Source of the DNA: Angelakisella sp.
GTDB taxonomy: Bacteria; Bacillota; Clostridia; Oscillospirales; Ruminococcaceae
Assembly (NCBI GenBank): GCA_020025195.1
Contig: JAHHSN010000001.1
Span: 52,532 to 116,531 of the forward strand
DNA: 64,000 bases
Reading direction: 5' to 3'
Shown here: positions 43,370 to 52,703 of the stretch, one piece after another
Position numbering within the stretch: position 1 is the stretch's first letter
Layout of the letters: each line of letters opens with the position of its first letter
Translations under genes and position numbers: made by a program
The notes under the pieces: model-generated
The model's database searches: none
What the model was told of the DNA's origin: nothing
Seen by the model: only the letters and a program-made list of their open reading frames with translations

Positions 43370-45541
43370 ATGGATGAGCTTTTTGGAAAATTAGCAGAAA
43401 AAATTAAACAGAGCAATAAGACCTACGATCTTGAACGGATTGAGAAGGCCTATGATATTGCCAAAGCGGCGCATGAGGGACAAATGCGTTCCTCCGGCGA
43501 CCCCTATATTTCCCATCCCATTGAGGTGGCCATCATTCTGGTGGAGCTCGGAATGGACAGCGACACCATCATCGGCGGGCTTCTGCACGACGTGGTGGAG
43601 GATACCTCCGTCACCATGGAGGACGTGACCAAGATCTTCGGGAAGGATATTGCGGTTTTGGTGGACGGCGTCACCAAGCTGGCCAACATTCCGTACTCCT
43701 CCCGCGCCGAGCAGCAGGCGGAGAACGTCCGCAAGATGCTGCTGGCCATGGCGCAGGACGTCCGGGTGGTTATCATCAAGCTGGCGGACCGCCTGCACAA
43801 CATGAGAACGCTGGACTTCCGAACCGCCGAAAAGCAGCGCAACAAGTCCCTCGAAACGATGGAAATCTACGCGCCCATCGCGCACCGTCTCGGTATCCGC
43901 AGCGTCAAGGAGGAGCTGGAAGATCTCTCCCTCAAGCATCTGGACCCTGTGGCGTACCATGAGATCGAGGAGCAGCTGGCCCTCCGCAAGGAAGAGCGGG
44001 AGCAGTTCCTGGAGAATATCATCATGCGCATCGACGCGCGCCTGGAGGAGGAGCACGTCACCGCTCAGATCGACGGCCGCGTCAAGAGCATCTACGGCAT
44101 CTACCGCAAGATGTATATTCAGGGGCGCTCCTTCGATGAGATCTATGATATTTACGCGGTCCGGATCATTGTGGATACCGTTCTGGAGTGCTATAACATC
44201 CTCGGCATCATCCATGATATGCTGCGCCCCATTCCGAACCGCTTCAAGGACTATATCTCCACCCCCAAGCAGAATATGTACCAGTCCCTGCACACCACCG
44301 TCCTGGATAAGGAGGGGATTCCCTTTGAGGTGCAGATCCGCACATGGGATATGCACTATACGGCGGAATACGGCGTCGCGGCGCACTGGAAATATAAGAT
44401 CGGCCTCAACGAAAAGGATTCCCTCGACGACCGCCTTGCGTGGATTCGTCAGCTTCTCGAATCCCAGAAGGAATCCGATGACGTGGAGGACATCGTCAAG
44501 TCCATCAAGACTGATATCGCACCCGAGGAGGTCTTTGTCTTTACTCCCCGTGGTGACGTCATCCGGCTTCCCGTCGGCTCCACCGTCATCGACTTTGCCT
44601 ACGCGATTCACTCGGCGGTCGGCAATAAAATGATCGGCGCCAAGGTGGACGGACGGATGGTTTCCTTGGACTTTAAGGTCAAAACCGGTATGATTGTAGA
44701 AATCCTAACCTCCGGCGGACAGGGCAACGGCCCCAGCCGTGACTGGCTCAAGATCGTCAAAACCTCCGAGGCGCGCAACAAGATCCGTTCCTGGTTCAAG
44801 AAAGAGCGCCGGGATGAGAATATCTCCGAGGGCAAGATGATGCTGGAGAAGGAATTCCGCCGCAATCTCATCGCTCCTCCCGAGGAGGACAGGGAAAAGT
44901 TTATCAGCGACATTGCCACCCGGCAGAAATACAACTCGGCGGATGACTTCTATGCCTCCATCGGCTACGGCGGCGTTTCTCTGGAAAAGATCATTCCCCG
45001 TATCAAGGATGAATTTGTCCGGCAGTACCGCAAGGTGGAAAGCAAGATCAGCATCCCGACCAAAAAACCGCCCCGCAAGGCACAGGGCGGCGTCATCGTG
45101 GAGGGGCTGGACGGCTGTCTGGTTAAATTTGCCCGTTGCTGCAACCCGCTGCCCGGAGATGACATCGTGGGCTTCATTACCCGCGGCTTCGGCGTTTCGA
45201 TCCACAAGAAAGACTGCATCAACGTGAAGAACGCTTTGCAGAACGGCACCGATTCCGAGCGCTGGGTCAAGGCGAGCTGGGCCAATTCCGTCAAGGAAAC
45301 CTACAAGTCCACCCTTGATATCCTCGGCTCCGACCGTCAGGGCCTTATCGCGGACGTCAGCGTTCAGCTGAGTGCTATGCATGTGCCGATCCATTCGGTC
45401 ATCGCGCGGGAGCTTAAGAGTCAGCAGACCAGCATCCAGATTACTGTCGGCATCAGCGATATCGAGCAGCTCAATTCCATTATCTCCAATCTCAGCCGGA
45501 TTTCCGGCGTCATTTCTGTTAAAAGGGCGGTGCTTTCATGA
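43370..45541 (+). CDS. relA: RelA/SpoT bifunctional (p)ppGpp synthetase/hydrolase
   Basis: The Rel enzyme of the stringent response (723 residues). Hydrolase HD domain: [18 protein letters not shown] and [14 protein letters not shown], which are the intact metal and active-site residues. Synthetase domain: [13 protein letters not shown] and [11 protein letters not shown], with the substrate segment about 230-350. TGS domain about 390-450 ([12 protein letters not shown]). Zinc-finger region with [14 protein letters not shown], then a C-terminal ACT domain. A relA-dtd tandem is conserved in Firmicutes. It overlaps dtd by 4 bases. Confidence 0.97.
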   Translation: MDELFGKLAEKIKQSNKTYDLERIEKAYDIAKAAHEGQMRSSGDPYISHPIEVAIILVELGMDSDTIIGGLLHDVVEDTSVTMEDVTKIFGKDIAVLVDGVTKLANIPYSSRAEQQAENVRKMLLAMAQDVRVVIIKLADRLHNMRTLDFRTAEKQRNKSLETMEIYAPIAHRLGIRSVKEELEDLSLKHLDPVAYHEIEEQLALRKEEREQFLENIIMRIDARLEEEHVTAQIDGRVKSIYGIYRKMYIQGRSFDEIYDIYAVRIIVDTVLECYNILGIIHDMLRPIPNRFKDYISTPKQNMYQSLHTTVLDKEGIPFEVQIRTWDMHYTAEYGVAAHWKYKIGLNEKDSLDDRLAWIRQLLESQKESDDVEDIVKSIKTDIAPEEVFVFTPRGDVIRLPVGSTVIDFAYAIHSAVGNKMIGAKVDGRMVSLDFKVKTGMIVEILTSGGQGNGPSRDWLKIVKTSEARNKIRSWFKKERRDENISEGKMMLEKEFRRNLIAPPEEDREKFISDIATRQKYNSADDFYASIGYGGVSLEKIIPRIKDEFVRQYRKVESKISIPTKKPPRKAQGGVIVEGLDGCLVKFARCCNPLPGDDIVGFITRGFGVSIHKKDCINVKNALQNGTDSERWVKASWANSVKETYKSTLDILGSDRQGLIADVSVQLSAMHVPIHSVIARELKSQQTSIQITVGISDIEQLNSIISNLSRISGVISVKRAVLS

Positions 45542-45999
45542 GAGCATTGGTACAAAGAGTCACCTCCGCTTCGGTTTCCATCGAGGGCGAAACGGTGGGG
45601 AAGATCGGGCAGGGCTTTCTCATTCTGCTCGGCGTCAAAGAGGGGGATACGCCGGAACTTTCGGATTACCTTGCGGAAAAATGCGCCGGACTCCGTGTTT
45701 TTACCGATGAGCAGGGCAAGATGAACCTTTCCCTCGCAGATATTGGGGGAGAGGTTCTGGTGGTGTCGCAGTTCACCCTTTATGCCGACTGCCGCAAGGG
45801 CAAGCGTCCCTCCTTCATCGGGGCGGCGCGTCCCGAGACCGCTGTGCCGCTCTATGAGCACTTCAAAGCGGCGCTTCAGGACCGCGGCCTCAAGGTGGAG
45901 TGCGGACGCTTCGGCGCGGATATGCAGGTTGCTCTGGTCAATGACGGGCCTGTGACCATTATGATGGATACCGACGAAATGCGCGTCGGTCGAGTATAA
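45538..45999 (+). CDS. dtd: D-aminoacyl-tRNA deacylase
   Basis: Hydrolyses D-amino acids and glycine wrongly attached to tRNA. It is 153 residues, normal. The SQFTLYAD motif and a C-terminal [11 protein letters not shown] (the Gly-cis-Pro motif of the active site) are present. The N terminus [18 protein letters not shown] is typical. It is coupled to relA by ATGA. Confidence 0.97.
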   Translation: MRALVQRVTSASVSIEGETVGKIGQGFLILLGVKEGDTPELSDYLAEKCAGLRVFTDEQGKMNLSLADIGGEVLVVSQFTLYADCRKGKRPSFIGAARPETAVPLYEHFKAALQDRGLKVECGRFGADMQVALVNDGPVTIMMDTDEMRVGRV

Positions 46000-46025
46000 A
46001 TTCTTAGAATAGGAGTTTTAGTCAA

Positions 46026-46664
46026 ATGGAAGTGTTTGAAGTACAGATGCACACCTTCGCGTCGAACTGCTATCTCGTCGCGAGCAATGAGAAAAACTGC
46101 GCGGTCATTGATCCAGGCATGGAGCCGGAGAACATTGCCGACATGATAAAGGAAAAGGGCCTCACCCCCAAGATGATTCTTCTGACCCACGGTCACTACG
46201 ATCACATTGGGGCGGTGAATGAGCTTAAAAAGCAGTTCCCCGAGATCGAGGTCATCGCTGCCAATAAGGAGCTTCCCATCCTGATGGACGCGAAGAAGAA
46301 CTATAGTGTGACCGCATTGGGTGCCGAGGTAACGGTACAGCCGGACCGCACGGTGGCGGAGGGCGACGTCATCACGCTGGACGAGTTGGAATTTAAGGTA
46401 ATGGAGACCCCCGGCCACACCGCCGGCGGACTCACCTTCCTCTGCGGGGATGCCATCTTTACCGGCGATACCCTCTTTGTACAGAACTGTGGCAGAACCG
46501 ATATGTACAGCAGCGATTTCTTTGATATGGTGGAATCCCTGAAGCGCCTGCGGGCCCTCACCACCAACTATAAAATGTATCCCGGTCATGACGCCTGCGG
46601 AATGCTTTTTGACCAGTTCAGGTGGATCGACGGCGTAATGGAGCGGGTAAAGAACGCATGGTAA
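46026..46664 (+). CDS. Metallo-beta-lactamase-fold hydrolase (glyoxalase II-like)
   Basis: A 212-residue protein with the metal-binding signature LLTHGHYDHIGAV (HxHxDH), then GHTAGGL, FTGDTLF and a final GHD. Family members include hydroxyacylglutathione hydrolase and other thioester hydrolases; the substrate here is unknown. In Clostridia this gene commonly lies between dtd and hemZ, as here. Its end overlaps hemZ by 7 bases. Confidence 0.9.
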   Translation: MEVFEVQMHTFASNCYLVASNEKNCAVIDPGMEPENIADMIKEKGLTPKMILLTHGHYDHIGAVNELKKQFPEIEVIAANKELPILMDAKKNYSVTALGAEVTVQPDRTVAEGDVITLDELEFKVMETPGHTAGGLTFLCGDAIFTGDTLFVQNCGRTDMYSSDFFDMVESLKRLRALTTNYKMYPGHDACGMLFDQFRWIDGVMERVKNAW

Positions 46665-48109
46665 TCTGGCTTAAGGTACCGGGTATCCGCTATGAGGTGG
46701 AAAGCCTCTGCCGGATGCTGTTCCCGGAGGAAACGGTCACCCTCACCGAGGAGGAGAAGTTTTCTCCCGCGGCGGGGGAGAACCTGGTTCTTCTGGAGCT
46801 GCTTGATTCTTCGGAGAATAAAGCCGACTGCCGCCTTACCGTAAGAATGGCGGGGCAGGAGCGGGAGGCCCTCTTTTCTGCTCCCGCGGACACGCACTCT
46901 CTGGAGCAGAGCTTCTGCACCCGCATTTATGACGTGGTGACAGAGATTTCCGGAAAGCCCCTCCCGTGGGGCATGCTGACCGGCGTTCGCCCGGTAAAGC
47001 TCATCCGGCAGATGCTGGAGGAGGGCAAGACCAGGGAAGAAGTGCGGGAACGCTTTCTCGGCTACTACCGGGTGAGCGAGGAGCGGACCCGGCTCGCCTT
47101 TGAGACCTGGGACCGCCAGTCCGACCTCTTTCTGGGGAGGGATTCCCGGGAGGTGAGTCTTTATCTTTCCATTCCGTTCTGTCCTTCCCGGTGCAGCTAC
47201 TGCTCCTTTGTAAGCCATTCTATCGAAAAGACGGCAAAGCTTGTGCCGGAGTATGTTGAGTGTCTCATCCGGGAGATGAAGGAGACCGCCCGTCTGTTAA
47301 AGGAGAGCGGCCTTAAGATCATAACGGTCTATATGGGTGGCGGGACTCCGACCACCCTCACCGCTCTGCAGATGGACGCGGTGCTTTCCACGCTCCGCGC
47401 GGAGTTCGATCTTTCGGCCTGCCGGGAGATCACGGTGGAGGCGGGGCGTCCCGATACCATCACCAGAGAAAAGTTCAGGGTGATGGCGAAGAACGGTGTG
47501 ACCCGTGTCAGCATCAATCCCCAGACCCTCAATGACGAGGTGCTGAAGGAAATCGGCCGGCGGCACAGCGTGGAGGAATTCTTTGAGGCGTACCAGCTGG
47601 CGAGGGAGTTCCCCTTTGAGGTCAATGTCGATCTGATCGCGGGGCTCCCGAAGGATGACTATGCCTCCTTCTGCCGCAGTTTGGATGGCATTATCGCCCT
47701 TAAGCCCGAGGATATCACGGTACACACCCTCACCATTAAGCACGCCTCCGCCCTCCGCGAGGAGGAGCCCCGGGAGCGGACGGCCTTCCATATGGTGGAA
47801 TATTCCCAAAAGGCCCTTGCTCTTTCCGGCTATTCTCCCTATTATCTCTATCGGCAGAAGGGAACGGTTGACTCCCTCGAAAATGTAGGGTATTCTTTAG
47901 AGGGGAGCCGCTGTCTTTACAATGTCTATATCATGGATGACAGCCATACTATTATTTCGATGGGCGCGGGCGGCGTTACCAAGCTGGTGCCGGCCCATAA
48001 CGGCAAGATCGAGCGGTACTTCAACTATAAATATCCCTACGAATACATCTCACGCTTTGATTCCGTTCTGGAGCGAAAGCGTGAGCTTCCCTTGGCAAAG
48101 ATTCTCTAA
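46658..48109 (+). CDS. hemZ: HemZ-type coproporphyrinogen III dehydrogenase (radical SAM)
   Basis: An oxygen-independent enzyme of the HemN/HemZ radical-SAM family, expected to act late in haem synthesis. It is 483 residues. The [4Fe-4S]-SAM motif is IPFCPSRCSYCSF (CxxxCxxC) at about 178-190, preceded by the HemZ-specific N-terminal region with WGMLTGVRPVKL. Then come VYMGGGTPTTL and VNVDLIAGLPKD. HemW-like haem chaperone activity cannot be excluded. The ATG at 46658 is chosen because it fits the overlap with the previous gene; its ribosome site is weak. Confidence 0.9.
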   Translation: MVIWLKVPGIRYEVESLCRMLFPEETVTLTEEEKFSPAAGENLVLLELLDSSENKADCRLTVRMAGQEREALFSAPADTHSLEQSFCTRIYDVVTEISGKPLPWGMLTGVRPVKLIRQMLEEGKTREEVRERFLGYYRVSEERTRLAFETWDRQSDLFLGRDSREVSLYLSIPFCPSRCSYCSFVSHSIEKTAKLVPEYVECLIREMKETARLLKESGLKIITVYMGGGTPTTLTALQMDAVLSTLRAEFDLSACREITVEAGRPDTITREKFRVMAKNGVTRVSINPQTLNDEVLKEIGRRHSVEEFFEAYQLAREFPFEVNVDLIAGLPKDDYASFCRSLDGIIALKPEDITVHTLTIKHASALREEEPRERTAFHMVEYSQKALALSGYSPYYLYRQKGTVDSLENVGYSLEGSRCLYNVYIMDDSHTIISMGAGGVTKLVPAHNGKIERYFNYKYPYEYISRFDSVLERKRELPLAKIL

Positions 48110-48133
48110 GCTGTGGAAAGGAGCCGTTTGTTT

Positions 48134-48520
48134 ATGAGCAATAACAAGAATTGGGACCTCTTTTTGATTCGAGCCCGCGAAGTCGGCAAAGCCGTGGGAG
48201 AAACCGCCTCCAATGTTGTGGATGAAAGCAAGAAGCGGCTGGATGAGGTCAAATTGAGACGCGATCTGGCAGATTGCTATGAGGTGCTGGGTCGTCTCTA
48301 TTATCGTGGCAAAAAGTCCAATGATTTTAACGGAGAAAAGATCTGTGAGATCATCGCCAGCATTGAAAAGCTGGAGGACCGTCTCGCAAGGATGAAGAGC
48401 GAGCGGGAGCGGGCCAAACGCACCGCCGAGCCAGCGGATATCCGCTGCCCCTTTTGCGGGGGTCCTAACCGCGGGAACGCGCGCTATTGCAGCTTTTGCG
48501 GCAAGGAAATGAGAGGCTGA
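48134..48520 (+). CDS. Small coiled-coil protein with C-terminal zinc ribbon
   Basis: A 128-residue protein of unknown function. An N-terminal amphipathic helical region (about 10-95) is followed by a zinc ribbon, CPFCGGPNRGNARYCSFCGK. The ATG at 48134 has AAGGAG 10 bases upstream. Similar small zinc-ribbon proteins are scattered in Clostridia without assigned roles. It ends the recJ-hemZ transcription run and is followed by a strong terminator. Confidence 0.75.
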   Translation: MSNNKNWDLFLIRAREVGKAVGETASNVVDESKKRLDEVKLRRDLADCYEVLGRLYYRGKKSNDFNGEKICEIIASIEKLEDRLARMKSERERAKRTAEPADIRCPFCGGPNRGNARYCSFCGKEMRG

Positions 48521-48539
48521 TCGTTCATGATCACAAGGA

Positions 48540-48586
48540 AGTCGGGTAGTCCCCCAGGAGAGGACTGCCCGGCTTTTTATTTTTTT
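48540..48586 (+). terminator. Terminator after the zinc-ribbon gene
   Basis: AGTCGGGTAGTCC (48540-48552) pairs with GGACTGCCCGGCT (48562-48574), 13 bp with two wobbles, followed by TTTTATTTTTTT. The next gene starts only 15 bases later, so its promoter position is unclear. Confidence 0.88.
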
Positions 48587-48600
48587 CGGGAGGTGGGGCG

Positions 48601-50265
48601 TTGTCCCGGGCTGAAAAAACCATAGTGCGGGGCGCCGCTGTGATGACGGCGTCCACCCTTGTCGTCAAGGTGATCGGCGCGCTTTTCAAGATCCCGCTTG
48701 CAAATATTCTGGGCGGAGTGGGAATGTCCTATTTTGTTTCTGCCTATGATGTGTTTTCTCCGCTTTACACCATGTCGGTCTCGGGACTTTGCATTGCGAC
48801 CTCCAAGATGACCGCGGAAACCGTGGCCTCGGGAAACGGGCTTAAAAACTCGGTGCTTGCGGTATCAAAGAGGCTTTTCCTTCTCATAGGAATCCTGTTT
48901 TCCGGGCTTCTCCTTTTCCTTTCTGGAGTCCTTTCCCGTGCCCTCGGCAATGAAGGCGCCCGCCTTGCGCTTATTGCCATCGCACCGGGACTTCTCTTCA
49001 GCTGCCTTTCCGCGGCGTACCGCGGCTACTTTCAGGGGCAGAGCCGCATGACCCCGACTGCCAAGTCCCAGATCATAGAGGCGGTGGTAAAGCTCCTTTT
49101 CGGGGTGACGCTGTCCTTCTTCGTTTTTCGCTGTCTGGACGCTCGCTATGTCATGGGAACGGCGCCCGCATGGCTCATGGCGCTTTCTCCCCATGAGGCA
49201 CGTCTGGTCATTCTGCAGCTGGCGGCGGCGGGGGCGGTCTTTGGGGTGACGCTCAGCACGCTGGCGGGGCTCATCTATATGAAGGTGGTGTTCCGCCGGG
49301 AGGAAGGCGGAATGCCGAGAAGAAAGAGGCTTTCCGTGCCCAAAAATCTTGCCCGGACCCTCGTCGCTACGGCGCTGCCCATCGCGGCGACCTCCGCGGT
49401 CGCCAATCTCACCACCCTGATCGACCTCGGCTCGGTGATGAACTGCCTGAGGAGAGCGGTGGAGCGGGAGCCGCAGGCGTTTTTGAGCCAGTATGAGAAT
49501 CTTCTTCCCCCGGAGGTGACGCTTTCGGTCATTCCGGAATATCTTTACGGCTGCTATTCCGGGCTTGCCATGTCACTTATGAATCTCGCGCCCGCCCTTA
49601 CCGCCGGAATCGGCATCAGCGCCATCCCGGTCATTTCCTCACACTTCACCAGAAGGGAAGGTGAGGAGCTTGCCGGCTCCTTTCAGTCGGTGCTGCGCAC
49701 CACGGCGTTCGTTGCCTGCCCCATCGGAGCGGGCATTGCCGCCATGCCCTATGAGATCCTCCGCTTTCTCTATCCCGAAAAGCTGATGGAGGTCACCATT
49801 GTGGCGCCGCTTTTACGGGTGATGGGGATTTCCTCGGTGCTCATTGCTTTTTCCGCGGTGATGAACAACCTCCTGCAGGCGGTGGGAAAAGAAAAGGTCC
49901 CGCTGAAGGCCCTGCTTTTAGGGGGGCTCCTCAAGCTCACGGTCAATTTTCTCCTGGTCTCAAATCCGCGGTACAATATCGGCGGGGTGGTGCTGGGGAC
50001 GCTCTCCTGCTATTTTCTCATTACGCTCATCTGCACGCGGCAGCTTTTTAAGGCCGGCTTTCGCGTTCGGGATCTTAAAGTTGTCCTTCCGCCGGTGCTG
50101 GGCGCCGCTTTTGCGGGGTGGGGCGCGAGAAAGACTTTTACATCTATTGGAAATCACTTTCAATTTATTCCTGCATTCTTTCTTTCGGCCGCGGTGGGCG
50201 GACTACTGTATTTTGCTTTCATCTTCCTTACGGGATTGCACGGCAAGAGGAGAAATTCATTCTAG
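48601..50265 (+). CDS. spoVB: SpoVB/MurJ-type polysaccharide flippase (MATE-like MOP superfamily)
   Basis: A 554-residue integral membrane protein with about 14 helices. It starts TIVRGAAVMTASTLVVKVIG, the usual SpoVB/YabM opening (lipid-linked precursor flippase). SpoVB is needed for spore cortex peptidoglycan in B. subtilis, and paralogues act on other lipid-linked sugars. Its position upstream of mazG, hup and rqcP matches Bacillus yabM-yabN-yabO, so it may be the YabM orthologue rather than SpoVB itself. The TTG start follows GGGAGGTGGGG. Confidence 0.87.
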   Translation: MSRAEKTIVRGAAVMTASTLVVKVIGALFKIPLANILGGVGMSYFVSAYDVFSPLYTMSVSGLCIATSKMTAETVASGNGLKNSVLAVSKRLFLLIGILFSGLLLFLSGVLSRALGNEGARLALIAIAPGLLFSCLSAAYRGYFQGQSRMTPTAKSQIIEAVVKLLFGVTLSFFVFRCLDARYVMGTAPAWLMALSPHEARLVILQLAAAGAVFGVTLSTLAGLIYMKVVFRREEGGMPRRKRLSVPKNLARTLVATALPIAATSAVANLTTLIDLGSVMNCLRRAVEREPQAFLSQYENLLPPEVTLSVIPEYLYGCYSGLAMSLMNLAPALTAGIGISAIPVISSHFTRREGEELAGSFQSVLRTTAFVACPIGAGIAAMPYEILRFLYPEKLMEVTIVAPLLRVMGISSVLIAFSAVMNNLLQAVGKEKVPLKALLLGGLLKLTVNFLLVSNPRYNIGGVVLGTLSCYFLITLICTRQLFKAGFRVRDLKVVLPPVLGAAFAGWGARKTFTSIGNHFQFIPAFFLSAAVGGLLYFAFIFLTGLHGKRRNSF

Positions 50266-50293
50266 TTTTTAATGAATAAAAAGCGAAAATCGC

Positions 50294-50322
50294 TTGATAT
50301 TACAAAGGGTTTCATGTAAAAT
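50294..50322 (+). promoter_or_regulatory. Promoter of mazG-hup
   Basis: TTGATA (50294-50299), a 17-base spacer and TAAAAT (50317-50322). A short AAGCGA/TCGCTT dyad just upstream (50281-50295) overlaps the -35. Confidence 0.7.
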
Positions 50323-50349
50323 AGGAATATCAATGAAAGTGGGCGGATC

Positions 50350-51147
50350 ATGGATTTCGATTATAAAAGAACGCAAAATTTTACCATCAGCGATCTTTTG
50401 GAGATCATGAAATTACTGCGCGGTGAGGGCGGCTGTCCTTGGGACCGGGCACAAGATCATCACACGATCCGAAAGAACTTTATTGAGGAGACCTATGAAG
50501 CGGTGGAGGCCATCGACCGGGAGGATGCCGAGCTTCTCCGGGAGGAGCTTGGGGATGTACTCTTGCAGGTCGTGTTCCATGCCGAGATCGAACGGGAGGC
50601 CGGAACGTTTTCTTTCGAGGACGTTTGCGATTCCATCTGCAGAAAGCTCATTTTCCGGCATCCTTTTTTGTTTGAGGATGCCGACCGGGAGGACGATAGG
50701 ACACCGGATGAGCACTGGGATGAGAGAAAGCAGAAGGAAAAAGGATTTTCCTCCGGTGCTGAGTATCTCGATAGTGTTTCCAAGACACTGCCCGCCCTGA
50801 TGCGGGCTCAAAAATTGGTTTCTCGCTCTCAAAAAAAGGGATTGTCACAGAGAAACGCCGGGTCACTTCAGGCGATCCGTGGGTGTTTGGATAGGTTGGA
50901 TTCCGCCGCGGCGGCAGGAGATGAGGAGAGAAAGACACGTTTGGGTGAGCTTCTTTTCGAGATTTCCCGCTATGCCGAAAGAAACGGTTTGGAAGCGGAA
51001 GTAGCGCTGTCCCATAAGAATGACAGATTTATCAGAGAGTTTGCAGCGTTTGAACAGCAGATGACCGCGGAGTGTGGTGCTGTTGAGCAGTGCAGTATGG
51101 AGGGAACAGCAGTCCCGGAGAGAGCAGTTACAACGCAAGAATTTTAA
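50350..51147 (+). CDS. mazG: MazG nucleoside triphosphate pyrophosphohydrolase
   Basis: A 265-residue all-alpha NTP pyrophosphatase with GGCPWDRAQDHHTIRKNFIE and EELGDVLLQVVFHA, the metal-binding E-x-x-x-D motifs. A second, weaker MazG-like half lies at about 150-240 (LGELLFEISRYAERNGLEAE), as in B. subtilis YabN. The protein lacks the N-terminal methyltransferase domain that YabN carries; the start is set by GGGCGG and ATG at 50350. It lies 22 bases before hup. Confidence 0.93.
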   Translation: MDFDYKRTQNFTISDLLEIMKLLRGEGGCPWDRAQDHHTIRKNFIEETYEAVEAIDREDAELLREELGDVLLQVVFHAEIEREAGTFSFEDVCDSICRKLIFRHPFLFEDADREDDRTPDEHWDERKQKEKGFSSGAEYLDSVSKTLPALMRAQKLVSRSQKKGLSQRNAGSLQAIRGCLDRLDSAAAAGDEERKTRLGELLFEISRYAERNGLEAEVALSHKNDRFIREFAAFEQQMTAECGAVEQCSMEGTAVPERAVTTQEF

Positions 51148-51169
51148 ACAATTTCAGGAGGAAAGAAAC

Positions 51170-51442
51170 ATGACTAAGGCAGAAATGATTGTAGCAGTTG
51201 CCGAAAAGACCGGTATGACCAAAAAGGACGCCGACAAGGCTGTTGCTGCAGTAATCGAGACCATCACGGAGACTCTTAAGAAGGGTGATAAGCTCACTCT
51301 GACCGGCTTTGGTTCCTTTGAGATCAAGACCCGTGCGGCTCATGCCGGCATCAACCCCAAGACCAAGGCTCCTATCACTATTCCTGAGTGCAAGGTTCCT
51401 GTCTTCAAGGCGGGTAAGGCTCTTAAGGACTCCGTAAAATAA
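51170..51442 (+). CDS. hup: HU family DNA-binding protein
   Basis: A 90-residue nucleoid protein that bends DNA. It starts MTKAEMIVAVAEKTGMTKKD and carries LTGFGSFEIKTRAAHAGINP, the HU arm signature (G-F-G-x-F and R-x-G-x-N-P with an A variant). The Shine-Dalgarno CAGGAGGAAAG is 6-9 bases before the ATG. Upstream in-frame codons back to 51074 belong to the end of mazG, not to HU. Confidence 0.97.
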   Translation: MTKAEMIVAVAEKTGMTKKDADKAVAAVIETITETLKKGDKLTLTGFGSFEIKTRAAHAGINPKTKAPITIPECKVPVFKAGKALKDSVK

Positions 51443-51456
51443 AAAAAGAGACCGAT

Positions 51457-51484
51457 AAAAGCCGGCGCTTTCGCGCCGGTTTTT
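51457..51484 (+). terminator. Terminator after hup
   Basis: CCGGCGC (51462-51468) pairs perfectly with GCGCCGG (51473-51479) on a TTTC loop, flanked by AAAA and TTTTT, which extends the stem. Confidence 0.85.
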
Positions 51485-51503
51485 CATTGGAGGGAGCGAT
51501 TTT

Positions 51504-51743
51504 ATGCGACTGGACAAATACCTCAAGGTTTCCCGCATCATTAAGCGGCGTACCATTGCGAACGAAGCCTGTGACGCCGAACGCGTCGTGGTGAACGGCA
51601 AGGCGGCGCGCGCCTCCTATGAGGTGAAGATCGGTGACGTGATCGAGATTAATCTCGGCACAAAGCCGGTAAAGCTCCGGGTGAAAGAGCTGAAGGAAGT
51701 CACCAATAAAGATAACGCGTCGGACAACTTCGAGATCCTTTAA
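51504..51743 (+). CDS. rqcP: RqcP (YabO), S4-domain ribosome quality-control factor
   Basis: A 79-residue S4-domain RNA-binding protein, MRLDKYLKVSRIIKRRTIAN with VVVNGKAARASYEVKIGD. In B. subtilis, RqcP (formerly YabO) works with RqcH to add alanine tails to stalled nascent chains. The size and the spoVB-mazG-hup-rqcP order support the assignment over Hsp15. The neighbouring yabP and yabQ genes found in many Firmicutes are absent; a terminator and the degV genes come next. Confidence 0.93.
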   Translation: MRLDKYLKVSRIIKRRTIANEACDAERVVVNGKAARASYEVKIGDVIEINLGTKPVKLRVKELKEVTNKDNASDNFEIL

Positions 51744-51752
51744 CGGGATAAA

Positions 51753-51797
51753 AAAAGACCGGAGACTGGGAAAATACCGTCTCTGGTCTTTTGATTT
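51753..51797. terminator. Bidirectional terminator between rqcP (+) and degV (-)
   Basis: AAAAGACCGGAGAC (51753-51766) pairs with GTCTCTGGTCTTTT (51779-51792), 14 bp with one wobble, with T-runs suited to termination on either strand. Confidence 0.88.
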
Positions 51798-51812
51798 TAT
51801 CAGGTTTTGGGT

Positions 51813-52688
51813 TTAGCGCTGGGTGCCGAGGAAAAACAGCGCCATGGTGTCGGCGCCGGAGTGCGCCCCGATGACGGGACCGATGGGGTTTATTAGGATC
51901 GGCTTTTTGACACCAAAACGCTCCTCAATGGTCTTGGCAAGCGCTTCCGCTTCCTCCAGGCAGTCGCCGTGGCTGATGAAAATTGTCTGCTCCGACGGAT
52001 CGACGGCGGTCTTTTCCATGTGGTTCACCAGCGCGTTAAGGGAAGCCTTGCGTCCTCTTGCGGTCTCCACCTTGATGAGATGGCCTTCGTTATCCACATG
52101 AAGGACGGGCTTGATATTGAGCATGGTGCCGACCATAGCGGTGGCAGCGGAAACACGCCCGCCGCGCTTCAGATGGTTGAGGTCATATACCGTGAACCAG
52201 TGGCAGAGACGAAGCTTGTTCTGCTCCGCAAAATCCCGGACTTCCTCGATGGACTTGCCCCTTTTTTTCTCTTGTGCAGCCAGATAGACGAGCAGGCCCT
52301 GACCAAGGGAAGCCGAAAGGGTATCCACAACAAAGACCTTGCGCTCCGGGAACTGCTCGCAAAGCTCTTCTGCCGCCAGCATAGCAGCGCTGCAGGTGCT
52401 GCTGAGACCGGAGGAAAAGGCAAGATAAAGGACGTCTTTGCCGGCTTCTAGCGCGGGCTTCATAAAGCGGGTAAGCTCATCCATATTGGCGGCAGCTGTT
52501 TTGGCGATAACGCCATCCCGCTGCATCTGATAAAACTCCTTGGTGGAGATCTCCCGTTCATCCAGATAGTTGCGGTAGGATTTTTCCTGAATGTTCAGAG
52601 TGAGCGGAAGAACGAGAATCTCATTTTCTTCTGCAACCTGATGAGGAAGGTCGCAGGCAGAATCGGTCATAATGATAAAGTTGCTCAT
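51813..52688 (-). CDS. DegV family fatty-acid-binding protein (first)
   Basis: A 291-residue DegV-fold protein. Members bind fatty acids for the FakA kinase system (FakB type). It begins FIIMTDSACDLPHQ, with FSSGLSSTCSAA (lipid carboxylate-binding Ser region), LKRGGRVSAATAMVGTMLNI and IGAHSGADTMALFF at the C terminus. No fakA-like kinase is in the window. It lies 15 bases downstream of a second degV in the same operon; the two are paralogues and not close copies. Confidence 0.93.
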   Translation of the reverse strand: MSNFIIMTDSACDLPHQVAEENEILVLPLTLNIQEKSYRNYLDEREISTKEFYQMQRDGVIAKTAAANMDELTRFMKPALEAGKDVLYLAFSSGLSSTCSAAMLAAEELCEQFPERKVFVVDTLSASLGQGLLVYLAAQEKKRGKSIEEVRDFAEQNKLRLCHWFTVYDLNHLKRGGRVSAATAMVGTMLNIKPVLHVDNEGHLIKVETARGRKASLNALVNHMEKTAVDPSEQTIFISHGDCLEEAEALAKTIEERFGVKKPILINPIGPVIGAHSGADTMALFFLGTQR

Positions 52689-52703
52689 GAGGTTACTTTC
52701 TCC

